Positions 15,042 to 23,539 of a DNA stretch of 34,274 nt are shown piece by piece. The notes under the pieces were generated by a model. It was given only the letters and a program-made list of their open reading frames with translations, ran no database searches and was not told the origin of the DNA. Where the stretch lies: NCBI GenBank assembly GCA_021324455.1, contig JAJPJA010000011.1, forward strand, positions 1-34,274. The letters run 5' to 3'. The position numbers were made by a program, and so were the translations under genes. Each line of letters opens with the position of its first letter. Within the stretch, counting starts at the first letter, position 1. The stretch is from Pseudomonadota bacterium. Lineage in GTDB: Bacteria; Desulfobacterota; Binatia; Binatales; Binataceae.

Positions 15042-16050
15042 GGCCGGATGCTCCGCGCCGGACACGTTCCATCTCGTTGCCGACGTAAGCCAGCAAATCG
15101 CGCGCGAACTCGCCCGCGATCTGCAAAAGACCGAGATCGATCGGATTTCTCAGATACTGCAGCCGCATCCAGTCCCCGGCCCCGGGCGGCTGCGGCGCTA
15201 CGCCGCTGAAGAAGAAACCCAGCTGCTCGGCCTCTTCGCACACCCGGGCGGTCGCCGGATGGTTCAGCGGCAGCTCCAAATAGATCACCTCGGCGCTGAA
15301 ATCCTGCACCAACCCGCGGCGCGCCGCTTCGATCTGCGCCCCGCTCTCAACCCCGGGCTCCTCCACCCGGATGGTTCCCCGCTGAGTCGCCGGCTCGTAG
15401 CTGCTCGCCAGCTTGCCCCGCCCCGCCATCGGTCCGGGACTGCGAAATTCAATCCGGCGCCCGAGCAATTCATAGATGCGGCCGACCATCGCATGATGCC
15501 GCTCCGGCAGATGCCCTGTGGTCTCGCCCGGGTCCGTCAGGTAGGTGAAATAGCTGAGCAGACTGACGCGCTGGGGATAAGTGCCTTCAATCCGATGCGC
15601 CGCGGCGGGCGAGGCCGCCAGCAGAAAACAGGTCGGACGTCCCTTGTAGCGCTCCTCGGTCAGTTGACTGAACACATGATGGGTAACGGCGTTGCCGAAA
15701 ATCCCCGCCAGCCCGATCTTGCGCGCTTCCTCTTCCAGTTCCAGCTTCATCCGATCGAGCAGATGATGGTGCCGATGCTCCGGCAGCACCATCGCCTCGC
15801 CCGCTTCCGCAATCGGCCCCAGGTCGGGACGCTCCAACGCGCTATGCCCCACCACTCCGCTTTGCGTATGCACCGCGACCACGGAAATCAGCCGCCCGTC
15901 GCGGTTCAGTTCGAGCATTTTATCCGGATGGTACACTTCGGCGTGGATATAGCCGGGACCGTTGACCTTGACCGCGAGGTCGGGAATCGACGCCGCGTCA
16001 GCCGGAGTCAGCCGGCGTGTCAGATATTGAACGGCGGAAATCTCATCCAT
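15028..16050 (-). CDS. GNAT-like acyltransferase with C-terminal extension
   Basis: The 340-residue protein has an N-terminal GNAT-like fold: RRLTPADAASIPDLA opening, strand VVGHSALE, then the acetyl-CoA-type segment AGEAMVLPEHRHHHLLDRMKLELEEEARKIGLAGIFGNAV at about 80-125. The last third (VIYLELPLNHPATARVCEEAEQLGFFFSGV) looks like the second half of a tandem domain found with such proteins in sensor or kinase-associated families. No substrate can be named. AGGG lies seven bases before the ATG at 16050. A perfect 10-bp inverted repeat sits 32-55 bases upstream. The end overlaps the DUF971 gene tail to tail. Confidence 0.7.
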   Translation of the reverse strand: MDEISAVQYLTRRLTPADAASIPDLAVKVNGPGYIHAEVYHPDKMLELNRDGRLISVVAVHTQSGVVGHSALERPDLGPIAEAGEAMVLPEHRHHHLLDRMKLELEEEARKIGLAGIFGNAVTHHVFSQLTEERYKGRPTCFLLAASPAAAHRIEGTYPQRVSLLSYFTYLTDPGETTGHLPERHHAMVGRIYELLGRRIEFRSPGPMAGRGKLASSYEPATQRGTIRVEEPGVESGAQIEAARRGLVQDFSAEVIYLELPLNHPATARVCEEAEQLGFFFSGVAPQPPGAGDWMRLQYLRNPIDLGLLQIAGEFARDLLAYVGNEMERVRRGASGLSRP

Positions 16051-16081
16051 TAAGAAGCCCTACCGCTTTTGTAAAGTCTCC

Positions 16082-16105
16082 CACCGTTTTGCCTCCAAAA
16101 CGGTG
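16082..16105. promoter_or_regulatory. Perfect inverted repeat upstream of the GNAT gene
   Basis: CACCGTTTTG (16082-16091), loop CCTC, CAAAACGGTG (16096-16105): a perfect 10-bp stem. It is 32 bases upstream of the minus-strand GNAT start at 16050 and has no T-tract on either side, so an operator or 5'-leader hairpin is likelier than a terminator. Confidence 0.45.
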
Positions 16106-16202
16106 CGGTGTTCGCAAAATTTCCAAGCAGCCAGTCCATTTCAACCTAAACCCGCATATTATCGCATCGCCGCTCATGCTAATCCACCGTGATGACTGGC
16201 CG

Positions 16203-16229
16203 CGATTGCGGGGAAACGCCCCCCAATCG
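16203..16229. other. Hairpin in the leader region of the methyltransferase gene
   Basis: CGATTG (16203-16208) pairs with CAATCG (16224-16229), and GGGG (16210-16213) pairs with CCCC (16219-16222) around a C-C mismatch, loop AAACG. Three T residues follow on the plus strand. It lies about 90 bases before the methyltransferase ATG; no plus-strand gene ends near enough upstream to need a terminator here. Confidence 0.35.
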
Positions 16230-16320
16230 TTTCACGCTCAGGACGGGGTTGACCTGACACACTTCAAGTAAAATCCCGGCCGCGCATCGATGCGACATAC
16301 TGATTTGGCCCAATACAGGA

Positions 16321-17103
16321 ATGAAAGAGCACAGCATCTACGATTTCCCTGAACTGCTGCATGCAATCCAGATTGAAGAGCCGGGCGAGATCGAGCAGGA
16401 AACGGAATTTCTACGCCGCGTCTGGCGGCGCCACTCCATGCGCCCCGTGCGCCGCGCGCTGGAAATCGCATGCGGCAGCTCGCCGCACGGACAAATCCTC
16501 GCCGCGCAGGGTATCGAGGTGGTTGGAATCGACCGCTCGGCCGCGATGATGCGGCAGGCGCGCCGGGAGTCTCCCGGACTGGATAATCTGACTTTCTACC
16601 GCCGCCGGATCGAGCAATTCACACTCCCGCGCGGCGGTTTCGACGCCGCCTTCTTCATGTCGGAGACCCTGCCCGTTCTGGTCGCCAATGCCGACCTGAT
16701 AAGCCATCTCCGATGCGTTGCAGAGGCGCTGCGCCCGGGCGGATTGTACTGCGTCGACATCGATCGCCATGACCGTATCGAAGCCGACCGCAAGCGCCGG
16801 CTGTGGCGCCGGCGCAAAGTGCGGCAGGGCCCGGTGTCAGTGTCGATACGGGAGTTCATGCGTCCGATGGCGTGGCATGAAGGCGCGTGGATTTACGAGC
16901 TGGAATGCTCGATCCGCCTGGCCGGCCGCACGGTCAGAACCCGCGACCTGATTCCGGTGCGCTACACCCTGCCCAAACTGCTCGATCTCGCCGCCGCCGC
17001 TTCGGGCGTTTTCGAGCTGATCGCGGTGTACAGCGACCTGTCGTTCGATACCCCGCTGGAGCAATGCGACCGCCGATGGTGGGGCGTGCTGCGCCGCACA
17101 TAG
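16321..17103 (+). CDS. Class I SAM-dependent methyltransferase
   Basis: The 260-residue protein has the seven-strand methyltransferase signs: motif I ALEIACGSSPHGQILAAQG (about 46-64), acidic ribose-binding strand VVGIDRS (about 67-73), the FDAAFFMSETLP strand (motif II region, about 105-116), and LRPGGLYCVDID (about 138-149). Glu/Ala replaces the usual Asp/Gly in part of motif I, which is common. There is a long basic stretch after residue 150. Substrate unknown: no pathway genes adjoin it, and it stands alone between two minus-strand units. The ATG has AGGA directly before it, too close for a good ribosome-binding site. Confidence 0.82.
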   Translation: MKEHSIYDFPELLHAIQIEEPGEIEQETEFLRRVWRRHSMRPVRRALEIACGSSPHGQILAAQGIEVVGIDRSAAMMRQARRESPGLDNLTFYRRRIEQFTLPRGGFDAAFFMSETLPVLVANADLISHLRCVAEALRPGGLYCVDIDRHDRIEADRKRRLWRRRKVRQGPVSVSIREFMRPMAWHEGAWIYELECSIRLAGRTVRTRDLIPVRYTLPKLLDLAAAASGVFELIAVYSDLSFDTPLEQCDRRWWGVLRRT

Positions 17104-17120
17104 CTCTCTCCCCCATATGA

Positions 17121-17161
17121 CTGCGCATGCGCAGCGAACAGCGAATCGAATACTTCGAGTC
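17121..17161. other. Palindromes in the convergent gap between the methyltransferase gene and tadC
   Basis: CTGCGCATGCGCAG (17121-17134) is a perfect 14-bp palindrome. Nine bases later GAATCGAA (17143-17150), TAC and TTCGAGTC (17154-17161) form a second stem with one mismatch. The site between two converging genes suits a bidirectional terminator, but there are no T-tracts. Confidence 0.35.
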
Positions 17162-17208
17162 GAGGCTCTTCCCAAAAGCATCGGCACAAAGGCGGCGGCA
17201 AAGCGAGT

Positions 17209-18108
17209 TCAGCGGTTGCTGAAGACTTCCATCAATTGGATAACCGCGGGTCCCAGAATCACCAGCAGCATCGCGGGCAGGATAAAGAACACCAGCGGAA
17301 AGAGCATCTTGATTGCGCTCTTGCGCGCGGCTTCTTCGGCCGCCAGCCGCCGGCGCGAATTGAGCAGGTCGGCGGCCGCGCGCAGCGCGGGAGCCAGCCG
17401 CGCACCGATTTTCTCACTCTGGATCAGCAAGGCCGCCAACGATCGGATTTCATCCACGCCGGTGCGCGCGCCGAAATCCTTCAACGTATCCTCGAAACTC
17501 ATCCCGGCCGCCATCTGCGCGGAGGTAATGGTCAGTTCCCGCCCCAGCACCTGACCCTGCCGCAGGGTTTCCCGGCCAACCAGCTTCAGCACCTCGGCGA
17601 CTCCGATTCCCGCTTCGAGGCTGACCACAATCAGGGCGAGCACGTCTGGGAGTTCGCGCGTCATCTGGCGGCGGCGTTTTTTGGCCAGCCGGCCGATTAC
17701 GATGGTGGGAATGACATACCCGGCCAGAAACCCGCCGGCGGCGCCTAAAATCCACGGCTGGCCGAAAATCACGCAGACCGCCGCGCCTGACACCATCCCG
17801 CCGGCGGTCAGGGCCAAACGTCCCAACTGAAAGCGCGCGACCGATTCGACTCCTCTGAAACCTGCCTGGGTCAGGGTTTCGGGCAGCTTCTGATCGGGCG
17901 CAGTTTTCGACTGCGTTTCGCGCAGCCGCCGAATCCGCCATCGCACCAGACGATCCGCCGGATCCGCGCCGATTTTGGCCGGACGCGGCTTGCCCCTGGA
18001 CAGCAGCTCGTCAAGGTCGCGCTGACCCCCGAACAAGCTCTGATACAGGGTCGCACTGCCCAGCACGATCATGGCGAAAATGACTACCGGAAGTAGCGAC
18101 GGATCCAT
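17209..18108 (-). CDS. tadC: TadC, inner-membrane platform protein of the Tad pilus
   Basis: The 299-residue protein carries a type II secretion F (T2SSF) domain in the second half, with the conserved ELPDVLALIVVSLEAGIGVAEVL segment at about 160-182. It has a membrane helix at the N-terminus, a helix pair around 100-140, and a strongly hydrophobic helix near the end (MLFPLVFFILPAMLLVILGPAV). With TadB it forms the inner-membrane platform on which the ATPase CpaF drives pilus assembly. It is the last gene of the visible operon, 20 bp after tadB. tadD and later genes do not follow. Confidence 0.9.
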   Translation of the reverse strand: MDPSLLPVVIFAMIVLGSATLYQSLFGGQRDLDELLSRGKPRPAKIGADPADRLVRWRIRRLRETQSKTAPDQKLPETLTQAGFRGVESVARFQLGRLALTAGGMVSGAAVCVIFGQPWILGAAGGFLAGYVIPTIVIGRLAKKRRRQMTRELPDVLALIVVSLEAGIGVAEVLKLVGRETLRQGQVLGRELTITSAQMAAGMSFEDTLKDFGARTGVDEIRSLAALLIQSEKIGARLAPALRAAADLLNSRRRLAAEEAARKSAIKMLFPLVFFILPAMLLVILGPAVIQLMEVFSNR

Positions 18109-18128
18109 AAGCTCCCCTGCTGCGGCAG

Positions 18129-19088
18129 CTAATCCACCTGAACCATCCGCCGGATGATGATCAGCGAGATGCCGTCGAGGACGATCGCCGCCTCCAGCAT
18201 CCTGATTCCCAACGGATTGTGAAACAGCGGGTAGGTGTATGAAGGCCGGATCAGGGTAAAGAACCCCAGCAAAATGAAGGGCAGCGCGCCGACGATCATA
18301 CCGCTCATGCGCGCCTGCGCGGTTAACGTCATTATTTCCTGCTGCAGGCGCTGGCGCTCGCGGATGGTATCGGTTACGCGATCCACAATTTCCGAAATAC
18401 TGCTGCCCACCTCCATCTGTACTCTGATTGCGGCCACCAGAAATCCCAGACTTTGCTCCGGCGCCCGCCTGAACATGCTGTCCAGCGCGTCAGCCAGGCT
18501 GGTTCCCAACTGGATCTGATCGACCACCAGTTTCAGTTCGCTCGCAATCGGCTCGGGCGCGTTTTCAGTAGCCATCTGGATGCCGCGAATGAGCGTATGT
18601 CCGGCCGACAGCGCCGAGCGCAGGAAGTCGAGCACATAGGGCAGCTGCTGACTGAACGTCTGCAGGCGTTTTTTGCGTTCGAAATGGACGTAGGCCACCG
18701 GCAATGCGCCCGCCGCACCGCCGTAGACCAGAGCCAGCGCCGGACTAATCCAAATCGAGGCCAGAAAAATGCCGGCCGCTCCCGTCAACAGCATCAAAGA
18801 TAGAAATTTGGCCGCCGATACCTTCACTCCCGCCTGCGCCAGCCAGCGCTCCAGTTCGCGCATCCAGCCCCAGGTCATGGCCGCGGCCGGCGCCTGCGGC
18901 TGCGGGCGCGGGCGGTTACGCGGAGCCCTGGCCTGCAAAACCGGCTCCTGCAGCGAGGGCGAAAAGGTCTTGATACGCCGGGTCAGCGCCCGTTCATGCG
19001 CCAGCTCCTCCCGCCGCCGTCCGATATAGAGCACCACCGCCAGCGCTCCAAACAGAAATACAATCAGAACCGGAACCAGGTTTTCCAT
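18129..19088 (-). CDS. tadB: TadB, inner-membrane platform protein of the Tad pilus
   Basis: The 319-residue T2SSF-domain protein has an N-terminal membrane helix (LVPVLIVFLFGALAVVLYIG), two central helices around 95-130 and two C-terminal helices. The family motif LPYVLDFLRSALSAGHTLIRGIQ is at about 140-165. It begins one base after the cpaF stop, so the two are very likely translated together. Its partner in the platform is TadC, next downstream. Confidence 0.92.
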   Translation of the reverse strand: MENLVPVLIVFLFGALAVVLYIGRRREELAHERALTRRIKTFSPSLQEPVLQARAPRNRPRPQPQAPAAAMTWGWMRELERWLAQAGVKVSAAKFLSLMLLTGAAGIFLASIWISPALALVYGGAAGALPVAYVHFERKKRLQTFSQQLPYVLDFLRSALSAGHTLIRGIQMATENAPEPIASELKLVVDQIQLGTSLADALDSMFRRAPEQSLGFLVAAIRVQMEVGSSISEIVDRVTDTIRERQRLQQEIMTLTAQARMSGMIVGALPFILLGFFTLIRPSYTYPLFHNPLGIRMLEAAIVLDGISLIIIRRMVQVD

Positions 19089-19089
19089 T

Positions 19090-20463
19090 TCATGCGGCGT
19101 CGCTGGTGATGTGGTTGCCGTCGGGGGAGAATCCCGCTTTCAGCATCCGCTCCGTATAGACCGATTTGATGCCGCTGGCGCGGAACTCCCCCAGCACCTT
19201 GCCCGTGGGGCTGACACCGCTGGCGGCAAATTCATACAGGTCCTGCATCAGGACCACGTCGCCTTCCATCCCGGTGATTTCCGAAATTTTCGTCACTTTC
19301 CGGCTGCCATCGGAAAAGCGGTTGACCTGCACGATTATATTGAGCGCCGAGGAAATATACTGGCGCATCGCGCGCTCGGGCAGTTCGATTCCCGAAAGCA
19401 GCATCATCATTTCCAGCCGCGACAGCGAATCGCGCGGATTGTTGGCGTGTATGGTCGCCATCGACCCGTCATGGCCGGTCGACATCGCCTGCAGCATGTC
19501 GAGCACTTCGGCGCCGCGCACCTCGCCCACCACGATCCGGTCCGGACGCATCCGCAGCGTATTCTTGAACAGGTCGCGCTGGGTCACCTCGCCCTGGCCT
19601 TCGATGTTTGCCGGACGCGTTTCCAACCGCAGCACATGAGGCTGCTGCAGGCGCAGTTCCGCGGCGTCTTCGATGGTGATGATGCGCTCGTGCTCCGGGA
19701 TGAAGGAGGACAGGCAGTTCAGCATCGTGGTCTTGCCGGTGCCGGTGCCGCCGCTGATCAGTACGTTGAGCTTGGCGCCGACCACCGCGCGCAGCAGGTT
19801 TACCATCTCCGGGGTCAGAGTGCCGCGCTTGACCAAAAACGAAATGTCGTTGGCAAACGCACCGAAGCGTCTGATACACAAGGCCGGACCGTCCAGCGCC
19901 AGCGGCGGAATCACCGCGTTGACGCGCGACCCGTCGGGCAGACGCGCATCGACCATCGGCGAAGCCTCGTCGATGCGCCGCCCCACCCGCGACACGATGC
20001 GGCTGATCACCTGCATCAGATGCTGATCGTCGTGGAAGCGGACATTGGTCTTGTGCAGCTTGCCGCGGCGTTCGACGAAGGTCTCGCTGAAGCCGTTGAC
20101 CAGGATGTCGGAGACCTCGTTGTCCTGCAGCAGCGGCTCCAGCGGTCCCAGACCGAGCATCTCGTTGGTGGTCATCTCGATCAACGCGGCCTGATCGCTG
20201 TCGGTCAGCAGCAGTCCTTCTTCCCGGATGATCTCGCGAATCACTTCGGTGATCTGGGTGAGCAGCGAACTGGGACCGACCTCGTCCATCTTGCGCGGCC
20301 CGATCCGTTCGAAGAGGCGGTCCTGCACGCGTCCTTTGAGCGATTCCAGCAGCGACGGCGGTCCCGCCGGCGCCGCTTTGCGCGAGGAGCCGCCGGCTTC
20401 GATCAAGGACGGCTCCAGTGACGCGGGTTGTGCGCGATATTGCAAACGATCAATCAATCCCAT
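19090..20463 (-). CDS. cpaF: CpaF/TadA secretion ATPase of the Tad pilus
   Basis: This VirB11/GspE-type hexameric ATPase powers Flp pilus assembly from the cytoplasm. The 457-residue protein has the N-terminal domain with VSDILVNGFSETFVERRGKL, Walker A GGTGTGKT at 238-245, the Asp/Glu boxes after it, Walker B-like RPDRIVVGEVRGAEVLDMLQAMSTGHDG and His box ATIHANNPRDSLSRLE. All parts needed for activity are visible. The start at 20463 overlaps cpaE by 14 bp; tadB follows after one base. Confidence 0.96.
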   Translation of the reverse strand: MGLIDRLQYRAQPASLEPSLIEAGGSSRKAAPAGPPSLLESLKGRVQDRLFERIGPRKMDEVGPSSLLTQITEVIREIIREEGLLLTDSDQAALIEMTTNEMLGLGPLEPLLQDNEVSDILVNGFSETFVERRGKLHKTNVRFHDDQHLMQVISRIVSRVGRRIDEASPMVDARLPDGSRVNAVIPPLALDGPALCIRRFGAFANDISFLVKRGTLTPEMVNLLRAVVGAKLNVLISGGTGTGKTTMLNCLSSFIPEHERIITIEDAAELRLQQPHVLRLETRPANIEGQGEVTQRDLFKNTLRMRPDRIVVGEVRGAEVLDMLQAMSTGHDGSMATIHANNPRDSLSRLEMMMLLSGIELPERAMRQYISSALNIIVQVNRFSDGSRKVTKISEITGMEGDVVLMQDLYEFAASGVSPTGKVLGEFRASGIKSVYTERMLKAGFSPDGNHITSDAA

Positions 20464-21706
20464 TGTTTTTCCCCCTTGCCGGACTCAGTCCATGCAGCAA
20501 CCTGCCCAGCAGGCTGCGCGTTTGCGCCGGTTCTTCGGCGCCTGCGCCATACAGCTTGCGCGCCAATCCTTCCAACTGCTCGCGCACAACCGAGCCGCTG
20601 CGGATTTTCCACAGATCCGCCCCGGTTATCTGCTGTTCGGCAAACGCCTTGTCCTCGCGCGCCAGCCGAACATAGATCGGCTGCGCCAGCGCCCGCTCAA
20701 TTCGCTCCTGGGTGATCGGACTGGCCGGGTTATAACGGTTAAGTATGAAACTCGGCTTCACTTCGGCTATGCCGAGCCGCTGATAAAGCGCCAAAAAACG
20801 CTGCGCCGCCCGGATTGAGGTCACGGTCTGGTCCAGTACATAGAGCAGATGATCGGATCGCTCCCAGGCCACAATCGAACTTTCCGCCAGATGCGTGCCG
20901 CAGTCGATCACGACCACGTCGAACAGTTCGCGCAGCACCTTTAAAGTTGCTTCCACGGTCGCCGCCGAGATCAGTTCCGCCTCTTCAATCCGATTCGGCG
21001 CCGCCAGCCAGTACAGCCCCGACTCATGCTTGCACAGGACCGACTCCAGGCGGATCGAATCGATCGTACTGGTCGGGTCGGCAAGCTCGGAGAAGCTGTG
21101 TTCGGGGTCCTGGTTGAGCAGCACCGCGAACGGCGCCGCCTGCAGGTCCATTTCCATCAGCACGGTACGCCGTTCGAACAGCCGATTCATCGCCAATGCC
21201 AGACTGACGCTCAGATGGCTTACGCCGACGCCGCCGCTGACGCTGACCAGCGAACAGACGATCTTTTCGCGCGCTCCGTCGCGCCGGCTGGACAGTTCGC
21301 TTACCCGCAGCAGGGTGTGGTAGGCGCGGTCGGGGTCCGGCGGCATCTCCAGCACGTCGTCGGCGCCCGCGCGCAGCGCCGCCCGCAGCGCGATCGGAGA
21401 ATCGTCATCGAGCAGCGCGATGACCGATTCGAAGCGTTGATCGGGGTTGCGCCGGCGCAGCTCGCGCCGCCAGCCGTCAGGATTGTCGCGATCCAGTATC
21501 AGCATCAGGATAACCGACGCAGCGCCGCTTCTGCCCTGCGCGTCCTCTTCCACGAAGTTGATTTCCAGCTGCTTGATCTGACCCAGCGCGTTTTTCAACG
21601 CCGCCTGCTGCGCATCGTCGCCGCCGGCCGTAGCCACAAACAGCGGACGCAGACGCCCGCTTTTGCGTGCCGGTTGGTTTTCCTGCGGTGTGATCGCTTC
21701 GCTCAT
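20450..21706 (-). CDS. cpaE: CpaE/TadZ, MinD-like localization protein of the Tad pilus
   Basis: The 418-residue protein has an N-terminal receiver-like domain (about 20-150) without an obvious phospho-acceptor in the normal position, and a ParA/MinD-type domain from about 155. Its P-loop reads SGGVGVSHLSVSLALA, lacking the usual GKT; CpaE/TadZ proteins characteristically have this atypical loop. VVVIDCGTHLAESS is the second nucleotide-binding motif. Such proteins place the pilus machinery at the cell pole. The ATG overlaps the cpaC stop (ATGA) and the end overlaps cpaF by 14 bp. Confidence 0.9.
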   Translation of the reverse strand: MSEAITPQENQPARKSGRLRPLFVATAGGDDAQQAALKNALGQIKQLEINFVEEDAQGRSGAASVILMLILDRDNPDGWRRELRRRNPDQRFESVIALLDDDSPIALRAALRAGADDVLEMPPDPDRAYHTLLRVSELSSRRDGAREKIVCSLVSVSGGVGVSHLSVSLALAMNRLFERRTVLMEMDLQAAPFAVLLNQDPEHSFSELADPTSTIDSIRLESVLCKHESGLYWLAAPNRIEEAELISAATVEATLKVLRELFDVVVIDCGTHLAESSIVAWERSDHLLYVLDQTVTSIRAAQRFLALYQRLGIAEVKPSFILNRYNPASPITQERIERALAQPIYVRLAREDKAFAEQQITGADLWKIRSGSVVREQLEGLARKLYGAGAEEPAQTRSLLGRLLHGLSPARGKNNGID

Positions 21707-23499
21707 TGAAATCGGGGGCGCGACGCGTCGGGCTGGCTGAGCGGTCTGGTACGGATTTCTTCCTGGGTCAGCGGGCCCCGCTGAGTGGGAAGAGCAACTT
21801 TGATGCCAGCGGGTATTGGCCGGATGATTTCCGGCGTCACCGTCATTACCAATTCACTCTTGGTGCGATGATAATACGTATGTTTGAACAGGTAGCTGAC
21901 GTATGGAATGTCACCCAAATAGGGCGTCTTGCGCACCTCGGAATTGATCGTATCGAGCACCAGTCCGGCAATGATTAAGGTCTGATTCTCCTTCATCCGC
22001 ACCAGCGTCTGCGCGCGCCGCGTGACAAAGGCGGGAACATTGAAGCCGAACATCTGTACTCCCTGGGTATAGTCGGGTTGCGAGAATTCGGGCGCTACCT
22101 GCAGCTCAATCTCGTCTTCATCAATGACCGTCGGCACAAATACCACGGAGGTGCCGAACTGTTTGAACACGATTGAAGTATTCAGCGCCTGGGCAATTAC
22201 TATCGGTATTTCGCCGCCGGAAAGAAACTTGGCCTGCTCGCCCGACGCCGCGATCAGCATCGGCTCCGCCAGAATTTTGGCCAGGTCGTGCTGCTCCAGA
22301 ATCTGGAACATCGCATTGGTGGTCCACTGGCCGTTGGTGGAGGCAAACCCGTAGGTGATGCTGTTGGACAGGAGCAGCGGGATCAACGAACCGCCAGGCG
22401 GAAAAACTCCACTGGGCGGCAGCGCAACTATAGTTCCGGCGCCGCCGCTGGCGGTGAGATTGGTCTGCACACTGTATGGAGTCGCGACCGCGCCCTGCAG
22501 TCCGACCACCGAAATACCCGCATTGGAAAGCGCCATCGCGATGTCCAAACCCTGCTGTTCGAGCCGGTTGCGGTCCAGTTCCGCCACCACCACGCGCAAT
22601 TCCACCTGCTGCGGACCGCCCTGCTCCACGCGCACCTGGCGCTCGAAGTATTCGCCGTCGTCCTGCCATACCGAAAGCGTAGTGGCACCCGATTTATGCG
22701 CCACCACCATCAGTTGATTCGGACCCACCACGCTTACGTCCGCGATCGTGGTATCGGCAATGGCAACCCGGCTGACCGCGACCGGAAAGTCGAAGATGCG
22801 CGACGATGAGCCGGTCATGCGGATGGTTTTCGCGGGCAGATAATGTTTGCTGCGCGGGGGAGTAGTGGACGGCACTTCCAGGGCGTTGGCCGCCGGGTTC
22901 TGGGTATACCTGACCGGCGCGGGGGGATTGCGATACTCCGCCGCAACTGGCGCCGGCGCCAGCGCAACGGGTGCCGCGGCCATGGCCGGCGCACCCGGCG
23001 GATTGCTCCCGCCCGCGGCTGGCCCATCGGCCACGCCATCGGACTTGGCCGCGAACAGGTCGCCGGCGGAATGCGGCGCGGGCATCGCGGCCAGAGGTTT
23101 ACCCGGACGCGCCACTGCGCGGACCGCGATTTGGTAAACTATCGCTTCACCATTCTCCAGCTTTGCACTCACCTGCCCATGACCCGCCTCGGCGCCGAGC
23201 ACGGCGCATTTGCCCGGCCCGCTGCATTCCAGCAGGAAACAGTTGGGATTATCGAAATAGCGCACCTGCGGCGTGTCATCTTTGGCCAGTCCGGCGAGAA
23301 CGAAGCTCTCGCCCGCCTTGAGTCCGACCGCCATCGTCTGCTGCGCGATGGAGGTCAAAGGAGTTGAGAGCAGGCCGCCGGTTGCGATCAAACCGGCTGT
23401 TGCCAGATACCCTAACCACGTCCGCGGCAGACTGCGCCCAACCTGGGGCCCAGCCGGTCTGCACAAGCGGCGCCCGATGCGATTGATTGGGTCAAACAT
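21703..23499 (-). CDS. cpaC: CpaC/RcpA secretin of the Tad pilus, with an extra N-terminal module
   Basis: This outer-membrane secretin is the exit channel of the Flp pilus. From ATG 23499 (AGGAGAG upstream) it has 598 residues: a signal region, a first domain (about 55-140, LKAGESFVLAGL ... GHGQVSAKL), a Pro/Ala linker, and a standard pilus-N domain (IFDFPVAVSRVAIADTTIADV). The secretin core ends with MKENQTLIIAGLV and TPYLGDIPYVSYLF. The first domain resembles a worn copy of the pilus-N domain and holds three cysteines. A start at 23535 would add 12 basic residues and has no ribosome-binding site. It overlaps cpaE by 4 bp. Confidence 0.92.
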   Translation of the reverse strand: MFDPINRIGRRLCRPAGPQVGRSLPRTWLGYLATAGLIATGGLLSTPLTSIAQQTMAVGLKAGESFVLAGLAKDDTPQVRYFDNPNCFLLECSGPGKCAVLGAEAGHGQVSAKLENGEAIVYQIAVRAVARPGKPLAAMPAPHSAGDLFAAKSDGVADGPAAGGSNPPGAPAMAAAPVALAPAPVAAEYRNPPAPVRYTQNPAANALEVPSTTPPRSKHYLPAKTIRMTGSSSRIFDFPVAVSRVAIADTTIADVSVVGPNQLMVVAHKSGATTLSVWQDDGEYFERQVRVEQGGPQQVELRVVVAELDRNRLEQQGLDIAMALSNAGISVVGLQGAVATPYSVQTNLTASGGAGTIVALPPSGVFPPGGSLIPLLLSNSITYGFASTNGQWTTNAMFQILEQHDLAKILAEPMLIAASGEQAKFLSGGEIPIVIAQALNTSIVFKQFGTSVVFVPTVIDEDEIELQVAPEFSQPDYTQGVQMFGFNVPAFVTRRAQTLVRMKENQTLIIAGLVLDTINSEVRKTPYLGDIPYVSYLFKHTYYHRTKSELVMTVTPEIIRPIPAGIKVALPTQRGPLTQEEIRTRPLSQPDASRPRFQ

Positions 23500-23539
23500 G
23501 TAGGTCTCTCTCCTGTGCTTACGGCGAGCAGCCATGCCG

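Noticed and set aside
16076..16130. Stem-loop and TTCG near 16108 resembling parts of a tRNA
   Set aside because: No acceptor stem, D-arm or correct anticodon arm can be formed around it.
16252..16274. TTGACC and TAAAAT before the methyltransferase gene
   Set aside because: The spacer is only 14 bases, too short for a usual sigma-70 promoter; left out of the feature list.
19111..20421. 436-codon plus-strand open frame opposite cpaF
   Set aside because: Antisense to a fully conserved ATPase; His/Arg/Gln-rich composition typical of a shadow frame.
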